Origin: Candidatus Parcubacteria bacterium
GTDB taxonomy: Bacteria > Patescibacteriota > Microgenomatia > UBA12405
DNA length: 61,421 nucleotides
NCBI GenBank assembly: GCA_023443725.1
Contig: JAEZTF010000002.1
Coordinates: 1 to 61,421 of the forward strand
Direction of reading: 5' to 3'
In this document: positions 24,829-32,360 of the stretch, in pieces
How the letters are laid out: every line of letters begins with the position of its first letter
Position numbering within the stretch: position 1 is the stretch's first letter
Position numbers and translations under genes: made by a program
Notes under the pieces: model-generated
Told to the model about the DNA's origin: nothing
Databases searched by the model: none
Seen by the model: only the letters and a program-made list of their open reading frames with translations

Positions 24829-25425
24829 ATGAAAAAGTCAATTAAATTATTTCTAATTATTTTTTCTGTTTTTATTCTCTCTGGATGTGGTGTTAAAAAT
24901 AAACCTAATCCAACCAATATAAATTTAGAGGAAAACACAATTCCTACCAGTAACAATATGAAATCTTCATCAAATTCTTCAACTAAACAAAAAGATAAGT
25001 TTGTTGCCATCAAAACTAAGGATGGTGAAATCGTTTTAAAACTTTATTCTGATGTTGCTCCAAAAACAACTGCAAACTTCATCTCAAAAGCTGAATCAGG
25101 TTTTTATAAAAACTTGACTTTTCATCGAGTTATTCCAGGTTTTATGGCTCAAGGTGGCGACCCTCTTGGTAATGGTACTGGTGGTGGCCAAATTAAATCT
25201 GAAATTAACAATATTCCTTTTGTTCGTGGCACTATCGGTTTAGCTCGTGGAGGCAATATAGAAATTAGTAATGATAGTCAATTTTTTATCTGTTTTACAA
25301 CCGAAGGCTGTCAACATTTAACTGGTGATTACGTAAATTTTGGAGAAGTTGTTTCTGGTCTTGATGTTTTAGATAAAATCAAAATAGGGGATAAAATATT
25401 AGACGTTGTTACTACTACTAAATAA
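24829..25425 (+). CDS. Cyclophilin-type peptidyl-prolyl isomerase lipoprotein
   Basis: 198 residues. A signal peptide ends in the lipobox LSGC (Cys20), so the mature protein should be lipid-anchored outside the membrane. After a Ser/Asn-rich linker the cyclophilin domain begins near 58 (VAIKTKDGEIVLKLYSD). It holds the active-site stretch FHRVIPGFMAQGGD with R100, F104 and Q108, then SQFFICF and VNFGEVVSGLDVLDKI. It would speed proline isomerisation in exported proteins. The thioredoxin-like gene begins 1 base after its stop. Confidence 0.93.
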   Translation: MKKSIKLFLIIFSVFILSGCGVKNKPNPTNINLEENTIPTSNNMKSSSNSSTKQKDKFVAIKTKDGEIVLKLYSDVAPKTTANFISKAESGFYKNLTFHRVIPGFMAQGGDPLGNGTGGGQIKSEINNIPFVRGTIGLARGGNIEISNDSQFFICFTTEGCQHLTGDYVNFGEVVSGLDVLDKIKIGDKILDVVTTTK

Positions 25426-25426
25426 A

Positions 25427-25870
25427 ATGATAAAAAAAATAATTAGCTTTTTAGTAATTTTATTAGTCGTTGTTGGTTTATATAAATTTCTTTCTATTCC
25501 ACCAAAAACAGCAACAACTCCCCAAACAGATAATACAGTTAATTCTTCAAATGCAGATATTTACAAAGATAATCCTATTTATGACAATCCAGATTTAGTT
25601 TTTTATTGGGGTAATGGATGCCCTCATTGTAAAAATGTTGAAGATTGGTTAGATAAGAATAATGCAGACAAAAAAATAAAGGTCAATTATAAGGAAATTT
25701 ATTATAATGATCAAAATCGAACTGAATTAATAAATACCGCCAAACAATATTGTTCTGAAATAGTCACTAATGACGGTATTGGAGTTCCTGTTGGATTCGA
25801 TCCTGTAAACAAGAAATGTATTCAAGGAGATACTCCAATTATCGACTTTCTTAAGCTAAAAATTAAATAA
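25427..25870 (+). CDS. Membrane-anchored thioredoxin-like protein (CPHC)
   Basis: 147 residues from ATG 25427, with one membrane anchor at about 3-20. A thioredoxin-like domain begins VFYWGNGCPHCKNVEDWL, with the redox pair C65 and C68 as CPHC, as in DsbA. Two more cysteines lie further on (YCSEIV, KKCIQG). IGVPVGFD supplies the cis-proline loop expected of thioredoxin folds. It is a probable extracytoplasmic thiol oxidoreductase, and its place next to a prolyl isomerase supports a folding role. An in-frame TTG at 25406 was rejected because it lies inside the previous gene. It overlaps the next gene by 1 base. Confidence 0.82.
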   Translation: MIKKIISFLVILLVVVGLYKFLSIPPKTATTPQTDNTVNSSNADIYKDNPIYDNPDLVFYWGNGCPHCKNVEDWLDKNNADKKIKVNYKEIYYNDQNRTELINTAKQYCSEIVTNDGIGVPVGFDPVNKKCIQGDTPIIDFLKLKIK

Positions 25871-26241
25871 TGACTAAAAAAAAAGAATTTCACTTTACAT
25901 TTGGTGTTTTTCTTCGTTTATTAATTTTCTTTTTAATTATTTATTTTTCTATCAATTATTTTGCTTCTCAAAAAAATAATTTATCTACTCCTATAGTAGA
26001 CAGTACTCTAGCCATAGATGAACAAACAAAAAATAATTTATTACCTACAGTTTGGCAAGATATTTATTCTAAACTACCAGAAAACAGTCGTTATCAAATA
26101 GAGCATATAAAAGAAAATCCCACTGTTGTTTATCTTCAAAATCAATTAAATGGTTTTCCTCAAAAACAAATAAAAGAAATTCAAAAAATGATCGTCAAAA
26201 ATGTTTCAGATAATATTATTAAAAACATTGACCAAAATTGA
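25870..26241 (+). CDS. Small single-pass membrane protein, function unknown
   Basis: 123 residues. A basic N-terminus (MTKKKEFHF) precedes one membrane segment (about 12-31), followed by a mostly helical extracytoplasmic part (LPTVWQDIYSKLPENSRYQIEHI). No catalytic motif or known family was recognised. It begins on the last base of the thioredoxin-like gene and ends with TGA 1 base before prfB, so it belongs to the same transcript. It may help the two folding factors upstream, but that is inference from position only. Confidence 0.7.
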   Translation: MTKKKEFHFTFGVFLRLLIFFLIIYFSINYFASQKNNLSTPIVDSTLAIDEQTKNNLLPTVWQDIYSKLPENSRYQIEHIKENPTVVYLQNQLNGFPQKQIKEIQKMIVKNVSDNIIKNIDQN

Positions 26242-26242
26242 T

Positions 26243-27316
26243 ATGACCGATATTAGTGATATTAAATCAAATTTTGTAAAACTCAAGGAAAAACTTAATT
26301 TTGATCAAAAACAAATTGATCTAATTGACTTACAAAAGAAAGCCGAAGATCCAAATCTCTGGGATAATCAAACACAAGCTCAAGAAATACTACAGCAAAT
26401 AGCTGAAATTCAAAAGAATATTAATATTGTTAAAGAAATTGATAACGAGATCGCTTCAATAGAAGAATTTCAAAACCTTTTAGAAACAGACTTGGATCCA
26501 TCGTTAGAGATGGAAGTGGAGAAAAATATTTTGCATCTTCAAGAACAAATAAAAGAATTAGAATTAACTACCTATCTTTCAGGAAAATATGATTTTAAAA
26601 ATGCTCTTCTTTCAATTCATTCTGGCCAAGGTGGTACAGAAGCAATGGATTGGGCGGCCATGTTGCAACGAATGTATTTGCGATTTTTTGAAAGAAAAGG
26701 TTGGAAGTATGAAGTTATTGATTTTATTCCCGGCGAAGAAGCTGGTATAAAATCTGTTTCTTTTAGAATCACCCAACCACTTGCCTTTGGTTATTTAAAA
26801 AAAGAAGCTGGAGTTCATCGTTTAGTTCGTCTTTCTCCTTTTAATGCTGATCAATTAAGACAAACTTCTTTTGCCAAAGTTGAAGTTACTCCTATTTTAG
26901 ATTTTTCTTCAGATTTTAAAATTCCAGAATCAGAAATAGAATTTTCTGCTTTTCGTTCTGGCGGTAATGGTGGTCAAAACGTTAATAAAGTTTCTACTGC
27001 TGTCAGATTAGTCCACAAACCCACTGGTATTGCTGTTTCTTGTCAAAGTCAGCGTAGTCAAGATCAAAATCGAGACATTGCTTTACAAATGCTAACTTCT
27101 AAATTGTGGATGATTGAACAAGAAAAACAAAATAAAGAAGAGAAAGCTATCAAGGGTGATAACATTATTGCCGGGTGGGGTCACCAAATTAGATCCTATG
27201 TCCTTCATCCATACAAAATGGTTAAAGATTTAAGAACTAGATATGAAACTTCTGATACTGTTGGTGTTTTAGATGGTGATATTGACCAATTCATCGAAGC
27301 TGAATTAAAATCATAA
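26243..27316 (+). CDS. prfB: Peptide chain release factor 2
   Basis: Reads UGA and UAA stops. It is 357 residues from ATG 26243. The stop-reading motif is SPF at 198-200 (VRLSPFNADQLRQTSF), which marks RF2 rather than RF1 (PxT). The hydrolysis motif GGQ is at 243-245 (RSGGNGGQNVNKV). In many bacteria prfB is made only after a +1 frameshift near codon 25; here the frame runs through that point without a stop, so that control is absent. Its presence agrees with TGA serving as a stop in this genome. Confidence 0.96.
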   Translation: MTDISDIKSNFVKLKEKLNFDQKQIDLIDLQKKAEDPNLWDNQTQAQEILQQIAEIQKNINIVKEIDNEIASIEEFQNLLETDLDPSLEMEVEKNILHLQEQIKELELTTYLSGKYDFKNALLSIHSGQGGTEAMDWAAMLQRMYLRFFERKGWKYEVIDFIPGEEAGIKSVSFRITQPLAFGYLKKEAGVHRLVRLSPFNADQLRQTSFAKVEVTPILDFSSDFKIPESEIEFSAFRSGGNGGQNVNKVSTAVRLVHKPTGIAVSCQSQRSQDQNRDIALQMLTSKLWMIEQEKQNKEEKAIKGDNIIAGWGHQIRSYVLHPYKMVKDLRTRYETSDTVGVLDGDIDQFIEAELKS

Positions 27317-27321
27317 AATAT

Positions 27322-28350
27322 ATGAAACGTTTATTTAAATTTTTTATTTCTGGTATTTTATTTATTTCACTCATTTTTGTTTTAATTTTTTTAAATGCTT
27401 CTTTTGAATTGTCAAAAAGTATGGGTAAACCAGCCAATTATCTAATAAAAACTATTTATCAAGCATCTTCTCAAAATCCATATTTATCAAAAGATAAAAT
27501 TAATTTTTTGATTTTAGGTTTAGACGAAAGAAACGATTCTCTAGAAGTAACCCAAACCACAGACACTATTATTCTTGTCTCGTTAAACTTAAAAACATTT
27601 AAAATAAATACTATTTCTTTACCACGAGATCTTTGGTCTTATCAATTAAACAACAAAATAAATCAAATTTATCCTTTATCTCTAAACCAAACCGATAAAA
27701 TTGCTTTTATTAAAGAAAATTTTAAATATATAACCGGTCAAGATATTGATCACATTTTAATCATAAAAACTGATAATTTAATCGATTTTGTTAAATTAAT
27801 TGGCGGAGTTGATTTAAATTTAGATATTGGTTTTGTTGATCATCAATATCCAAATCCAGATTATATTGCCAGCCCTTCCGCAAAAATTCCAATTTATAAA
27901 ACAGTTGAATTTAAGTCTGGTCAAATTCATTTAGACGAATCAAATATCACCGAATTTGTTCGGTCTCGTCACGGCGGTGAAACTGCCGCTCAAGGTGGTA
28001 CTGATATTGGTCGAATTCATCGTCAACAACTTTTACTTGAAGCTGTTATATCAAAAGTTAAATCTGATTCTTTCAGTCTTACTTCACAACAATTATCAAG
28101 CCTTTATAAGTTATGGGATCAAAAAATAATCAAAGATGTTTCTGATGTTCAAGCTATTCAAATGTTATCAGTTGTTGGTAGTAATTTTTTAAATTTAAAT
28201 CTAAATAAAATAGATATAAAAATTGGAAACAATCAAAAGGATGGTCTTATTTATCACCCAACTAAGTTCATAAATTCTCAATGGGTATATCTTCCTTCTG
28301 ATGATAAATATCTATTACTCCAAAACTTCATTAAAGAGTCAATAAATTAA
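27322..28350 (+). CDS. LytR-CpsA-Psr (LCP) family protein
   Basis: 342 residues with one N-terminal membrane segment (about 8-26) and an extracytoplasmic LCP domain. Family motifs are NFLILGLDER, TDTIILVSLN, ISLPRDLW, GGVDLNLD, and FVRSRHGG followed by DIGRIHRQQLLLEAV; the Arg and Asp residues that hold the polyprenyl pyrophosphate are present. LCP proteins move wall polymers from lipid carriers to peptidoglycan or to proteins. With the large glycan locus downstream, it is a candidate for attaching that glycan. It starts 5 bases after prfB. Confidence 0.92.
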   Translation: MKRLFKFFISGILFISLIFVLIFLNASFELSKSMGKPANYLIKTIYQASSQNPYLSKDKINFLILGLDERNDSLEVTQTTDTIILVSLNLKTFKINTISLPRDLWSYQLNNKINQIYPLSLNQTDKIAFIKENFKYITGQDIDHILIIKTDNLIDFVKLIGGVDLNLDIGFVDHQYPNPDYIASPSAKIPIYKTVEFKSGQIHLDESNITEFVRSRHGGETAAQGGTDIGRIHRQQLLLEAVISKVKSDSFSLTSQQLSSLYKLWDQKIIKDVSDVQAIQMLSVVGSNFLNLNLNKIDIKIGNNQKDGLIYHPTKFINSQWVYLPSDDKYLLLQNFIKESIN

Positions 28351-28372
28351 TACCCCTCATCTTCTAATTTGT

Positions 28373-28378
28373 TATACT
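28373..28378 (+). promoter_or_regulatory. Possible -10 box before the small anchored gene and ftsEX
   Basis: TATACT after TTTGT, 25 bases before the ATG at 28404. It would give a short leader of about 19 bases and could drive the 28404-ftsE-ftsX-EnvC-like run. Confidence 0.35.
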
Positions 28379-28403
28379 GAATTATTAGATTTTAAATTTA
28401 ATA

Positions 28404-28871
28404 ATGGATATACCAAATTTATCTCCTTTAGAGACTTCTACCAATAAACAAACTAACATCAAAAATGGCAAAATTATTATTGCAATTGTCATTATATTTG
28501 GAATTACTGCCGGATTCTGGGTCTCTCGTTTTTGGCCTACTAAAACAGCAGTTTCTTTATCGGATTTAGATACAAACAATCCAACTGCTATCACCGACAC
28601 TACTTCACTAAAAGTTGGCATTCTTTATGGCGACACAGATCAATCTTTCAAAGATTCGGCTACAGGTACAGTTGAGGAAGGGAATGTAAAAGGAGAGGGT
28701 ACACATGTCTTGAAAAGAGATGGTGGTGACTCTCAGACAGTAGCCCTTACTTCGTCAACAGTCGATCTTAGTTTATTTGTTGGTAAAAAAGTTGAAGTTA
28801 CTGGTCAAACAAACAAATCCAATAAAGCTGCTTGGCTTTTGGATGTTGGTAATATAAAAATTATTGAATAA
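28404..28871 (+). CDS. Single-pass membrane protein with small C-terminal beta domain, unknown
   Basis: 155 residues. A cytoplasmic N-terminus of about 20 residues is followed by one membrane segment (KIIIAIVIIFGITAGFWVS) and a low-complexity linker. The C-terminal domain of about 70 residues contains GTVEEGNVKGEGTHVL, then VDLSLFVGKKVEVTGQT and AAWLLDVGNIKII. The last part looks like an OB-fold, with a strand pattern as in small nucleic-acid or glycan-binding domains. No family name can be given. It is 1 base upstream of ftsE, which suggests a link to division or wall cutting, but that is inference. Confidence 0.7.
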   Translation: MDIPNLSPLETSTNKQTNIKNGKIIIAIVIIFGITAGFWVSRFWPTKTAVSLSDLDTNNPTAITDTTSLKVGILYGDTDQSFKDSATGTVEEGNVKGEGTHVLKRDGGDSQTVALTSSTVDLSLFVGKKVEVTGQTNKSNKAAWLLDVGNIKIIE

Positions 28872-28872
28872 A

Positions 28873-29586
28873 ATGAAAATTGTTTTTGACAATGTTGATA
28901 AAAGTTTTGGGCTTATTCATGCTCTTAAAGACATTACTTTTAAAGTAGATCAAGGCGATTTTGTTTTTATCGTTGGTCATTCTGGCGCTGGTAAATCAAC
29001 CATTATAAAATTGATTCTCAATCAATTAAAACCAACCTCAGGAGAAATATTAATCGATGATATTAATATTGCAGTTGGTACTAAAGAGCAAATCAATCAA
29101 ATTAGAAGAAAAATTGGTGTCATTTTTCAAGATTATCAACTTATATTTGATAAATCAGTCGAAGAAAATATTGCTCTTATCTTAGATATAGTTTCCTATC
29201 CAAAAGATAAAATTCAAGAAAAAATCGATGAAGTTATAAGTAAAGTTGGTTTAGAAAATCGTCGTTTTCTTTTTCCATCACAATTATCCGGTGGGGAATT
29301 ACAACGAGCTGCTTTAGCTAGGGCTTTAGCTATAGACCCAGAAGTTATTTTAGCGGACGAACCAACTGGTAACTTAGATCCAGAAAATTCTTGGAATTTA
29401 GTTAAACTTCTAAAAGATATTAATCAAAAAAACAATACCACTATAATTATGACCACTCATAATTACGAAATTGTTGATGCTTTAGGTAAAAGAAAAATAG
29501 AAATAGTTAATGGAGAAATAAAAAAAGATCCTTCAAAAATTATTCATAAAGTTATCCATTCCGCTAAAAAAAATGAGCACAACTAA
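28873..29586 (+). CDS. ftsE: Cell division ATP-binding protein FtsE
   Basis: The cytoplasmic ATPase of the FtsEX complex, 237 residues from ATG 28873. Walker A is GHSGAGKST (35-43), the Q-loop VIFQDYQLI, the signature LSGGELQR and Walker B VILADEPTGNLDP, with the switch His in MTTHNYE. The opening IVFDNVDKSFG and the paired ftsX gene identify it as FtsE rather than another LolD/MacB-type ATPase. A TTG at 28864 is also in frame but overlaps the previous gene. It overlaps ftsX by 14 bases. Confidence 0.95.
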   Translation: MKIVFDNVDKSFGLIHALKDITFKVDQGDFVFIVGHSGAGKSTIIKLILNQLKPTSGEILIDDINIAVGTKEQINQIRRKIGVIFQDYQLIFDKSVEENIALILDIVSYPKDKIQEKIDEVISKVGLENRRFLFPSQLSGGELQRAALARALAIDPEVILADEPTGNLDPENSWNLVKLLKDINQKNNTTIIMTTHNYEIVDALGKRKIEIVNGEIKKDPSKIIHKVIHSAKKNEHN

Positions 29587-30445
29587 AACTACTTGGCACC
29601 ATATTCGTCGATCTCCATTTCAAAGTCTAACTGCTCTTTTAGTTATGATTTTTAGTTTTTTAGTAATTTCTGTTTTCATAGTAGTCAATTTTGGTTTATC
29701 TGGAGTATTGTCATATTTTGAAACCAAACCTGAAATTACTCTATTTGTTAAGGATGGATTAGATAGCCAAGCTATCGACAATATTCAAAAAGATTTAGCC
29801 TCTTACTCAGATATTAAAGAAATTAAATATATATCCAAAGATAAAGCCTTAGAAATATATAAACAAGAAAATAAAGATAATCCTTTATTAACAGAAATGG
29901 TCACTGCTAGTATTTTACCTGCCTCTTTCGAAGTTAGTGTTTCCAATCCAAATACTTTAGAAAAAATTTATCAGAATTACGCTACTAAAAACGATGTTAT
30001 TGATGAAGTCATTTATCAAAAAGATATTATTAGTTCATTATTAGATTGGACCAACATTATTCGCCGTACTGGAGTAGCTATTACTCTTATAATTAGTTTT
30101 ATTTCTTTCTTTACTATTTTTATTATCATTGGTATGAAAATTACCAATCGTAAAGAAGAGATTCGTATTAGTCGTCTTCTCGGTGCCTCACATTTATATG
30201 TCAAAAAACCTTTTTTATTAGAAGGTCTATTTTATGGAGTTGTTGGAAGTTTTATAGGCTCAGTCTTAACTTTTTCCTTTGTTCTTGTTTTTCGTCAATC
30301 AATCAATTCTTTCTTTCAACCTGTAGAGTTTATTAGTTACGATACTGTTTTTTACGCTTTAATTCTTATTTCAGAGGTGTTTTTAGGATCATTTATTGGT
30401 CTTCTAGCAAGTTGGATTGGAGCAAAAAGATATATTAAATTTTAA
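29573..30445 (+). CDS. ftsX: Cell division protein FtsX
   Basis: The membrane partner of FtsE, 290 residues with four membrane segments (about 18-42, 165-187, 220-245 and 260-283). A large extracytoplasmic domain (about 45-160) lies between the first two, as in FtsX; it holds the usual LFVKDGLDSQAI and the YISKDKALEIYKQE stretch. FtsX passes the ATPase signal across the membrane to activate a peptidoglycan hydrolase or its activator. The next gene encodes a coiled-coil M23 protein, the expected partner. Confidence 0.94.
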   Translation: MSTTKTTWHHIRRSPFQSLTALLVMIFSFLVISVFIVVNFGLSGVLSYFETKPEITLFVKDGLDSQAIDNIQKDLASYSDIKEIKYISKDKALEIYKQENKDNPLLTEMVTASILPASFEVSVSNPNTLEKIYQNYATKNDVIDEVIYQKDIISSLLDWTNIIRRTGVAITLIISFISFFTIFIIIGMKITNRKEEIRISRLLGASHLYVKKPFLLEGLFYGVVGSFIGSVLTFSFVLVFRQSINSFFQPVEFISYDTVFYALILISEVFLGSFIGLLASWIGAKRYIKF

Positions 30446-30448
30446 CCA

Positions 30449-31528
30449 ATGATAAAAAAAATCATTGTTTTATTATTATTTTTTGTGGTTTTATTTAATT
30501 CCCCAGTATTGGCTGACGATACAACTGATTTAAGTAACAAAATCACTGAATACACTCAAAAACTTACTCAATTAGGAACAGCTAAAAATACTTTAGCTAA
30601 CCAAATAAAAATAATTGATTCTCAGGTTCAACTGACTTTGCTCAAAATTACTCAAACAGAAAATTCTATTAAAACTTTAGAGTCAGAAATTAATCAACTT
30701 GGTGTTGAAATTGAAAAACTTGATGGTCAATTAGACACTCTTTCAGTAATTTTTATAAATCAAATTGTTCAAAATTATAAACTTCAAAAACGAGTTCCCG
30801 AATTTGCTTATATATTTTCGTCTAACTTAAATGATTTTTTGGAGCAACATAAATACATTACTATTCTTCAGAAAGATAGCCAAAACAATCTTATCAACAT
30901 GGAAACAGTTAGAACTAATTATGATCTTCAAAAAACCACCAAAGAAAAAAAACAGACTGAATTAGAAGAACTAAAAAAGACTTTAGCCGATCAAAAAATT
31001 AGCTTAAATTCACAAAAAGATTCTAAAAGTAAATTATTAGAAATTACCAAAAATGATGAAAAAAAATATCAGCAATTAAAATCAGAAGCTGAAAAAGAGT
31101 TATCTGCTCTTTTAAGTGCTAAGTTTGTTGAAAAGAAAACAGTTAAAAAAGGAGATGTTTTGGGAATAATGGGGAACACTGGTTATTCTTTTGGTGCTCA
31201 TCTTCATTTCGGTCTTTATTCTCTTAAGGAATCAGAAATATCATCTTGGTCATATACTAATGACATTGATCCAACCGGTTACATAAATGCAAACAGATGG
31301 CCTATGGACGACCCAAGAATAACCCAAGGAAGAGGTGCTACTCAATACGCTTATTTATATTCAGATAGATTTCATCATGGTATAGATATGGTTTCTGATA
31401 ATAAAATAATCAGAGCCGTTAACGACGGAGTTGCTTATTTCTTTAGAAATGCTGGCAGTAGTTTAGGCAACCATGTCAAACTTTTTCATCCTGATGGAAA
31501 GATGACACTTTATCTTCATATGCAATAA
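30449..31528 (+). CDS. EnvC/PcsB-like coiled-coil M23 peptidase with permuted catalytic domain
   Basis: 359 residues. A signal peptide ends near LADD (about 22). A long coiled coil (about 25-225) resembles those through which EnvC and PcsB bind FtsX. The M23 region then appears in unusual order: first VKKGDVLGIMGNTGYSFGAHLHF (232-254, in M23 proteins the C-terminal part with the HxH zinc ligand) plus IDPTGYI. Only afterwards come RITQGRG, FHHGIDM (H309 and D313, the other zinc ligands) and MTLYLHM at the very end. All ligands are present, so it may be an active endopeptidase. It starts 3 bases after ftsX. Confidence 0.88.
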   Translation: MIKKIIVLLLFFVVLFNSPVLADDTTDLSNKITEYTQKLTQLGTAKNTLANQIKIIDSQVQLTLLKITQTENSIKTLESEINQLGVEIEKLDGQLDTLSVIFINQIVQNYKLQKRVPEFAYIFSSNLNDFLEQHKYITILQKDSQNNLINMETVRTNYDLQKTTKEKKQTELEELKKTLADQKISLNSQKDSKSKLLEITKNDEKKYQQLKSEAEKELSALLSAKFVEKKTVKKGDVLGIMGNTGYSFGAHLHFGLYSLKESEISSWSYTNDIDPTGYINANRWPMDDPRITQGRGATQYAYLYSDRFHHGIDMVSDNKIIRAVNDGVAYFFRNAGSSLGNHVKLFHPDGKMTLYLHMQ

Positions 31529-31530
31529 AA

Positions 31531-31552
31531 ACCCCCCATCTTTCGACAGGGG
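31531..31552 (-). terminator. Hairpin terminator for the IPNTG surface protein gene
   Basis: On the minus strand CCCC-TGTCGAAAGAT-GGGG is followed by GGTTTTT. It lies 60-80 bases beyond the stop of the minus-strand gene and directly after the stop of the EnvC-like gene. In the plus direction a T7 run follows 10-odd bases later, so it may work both ways. Confidence 0.6.
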
Positions 31553-31614
31553 ATTTCAAATCTATTTTTTTATTGTTTTGCTTCTAACTACTTACTAATA
31601 GCTAATTAACTAAC

Positions 31615-32250
31615 TTAATATCCTCGAGCGTATTTTCTAAAAGCCATACCGCCACCAATTAATGACAATATTACGATAGTTTTAACGATCAAGTCATTAT
31701 TTCCAGTATTAGGAATAGCTACACCATTACCAATGTAATATATAGCATCATCCTTATCACAAATTTCATCAACACAAACTTGAGCTACATTAGTTTCTTT
31801 AGTCAAAGTTCTGACATTTTTAGAATCATTAATTTTTGCTCTAATCAAAAAATCTTGAGAATGACCAGGATCTAATTGGTCTATAGTCCATTCAACTTTA
31901 TTATTTGTTTGATCAAAAGTTCCTGGATTAAAAACCAATTTTAAAAATGGAGGTAAATAATCAATTACTTTAATATTTTTCAATACTCCGTCTCCTGTGT
32001 TTTCTACAGTGATTTTAAATTCTATTAAATCAGTTTCGTAGAATACTTTCTCAGAAGCTGCAAGATTATCTTTGTACTCTTTATCCTTAACAGCTTTAAC
32101 TTTCTTATCTATAGAAATAGTTTTTTCACTATCACTAGAATAATAAGAAGTAGCTTGTGCCTTTATTGAGAATAAAGACGAAAACAACACTGCCATAGCG
32201 GCTAGTATTAAAAACAACATTATACTTTTATTGTGTTCCACCTGCTTCAT
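31615..32250 (-). CDS. Surface protein with DUF11-like repeat domain and IPNTG sorting signal
   Basis: 211 residues. A signal peptide ends near AQA (about 33). A DUF11-type beta-sandwich spans about 55-140 (EFKITVENTGDGVLKNIKVID, then LPPFLKLVFNPGTF and VEWTIDQLDPG). The C-terminus is IPNTG (179-183), a hydrophobic segment and a basic tail RKYARGY, the three parts of a sortase signal with Ile in place of Leu. The sortase at 11565-12248 is the obvious enzyme. It stands alone on the minus strand between the EnvC-like gene and the glycan locus, with its own promoter and terminator. Confidence 0.85.
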   Translation of the reverse strand: MKQVEHNKSIMLFLILAAMAVLFSSLFSIKAQATSYYSSDSEKTISIDKKVKAVKDKEYKDNLAASEKVFYETDLIEFKITVENTGDGVLKNIKVIDYLPPFLKLVFNPGTFDQTNNKVEWTIDQLDPGHSQDFLIRAKINDSKNVRTLTKETNVAQVCVDEICDKDDAIYYIGNGVAIPNTGNNDLIVKTIVILSLIGGGMAFRKYARGY

Positions 32251-32255
32251 AATTT

Positions 32256-32261
32256 ATTTTA
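32256..32261 (-). promoter_or_regulatory. -10 box of the IPNTG protein gene
   Basis: On the minus strand TAAAAT is followed by 5 bases and the ATG at 32250. A second box, TATAAT, at 32276-32271 would give a leader of about 14 bases; which is used cannot be told. Confidence 0.4.
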
Positions 32262-32348
32262 ATAACTTAAATTATAGGTCATTATATCCAATGAATTCCT
32301 ATTTGTCAAGTAAAATTGAATATTGTTGTTAAAATGATAAATTTTGCT

Positions 32349-32354
32349 TATACT
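32349..32354 (+). promoter_or_regulatory. -10 box at the head of the glycan locus
   Basis: TATACT followed by exactly 6 bases and the ATG at 32361. It sets the start of the first glycosyltransferase and the beginning of the long plus-strand run. Confidence 0.5.
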
Positions 32355-32360
32355 CTCTTT

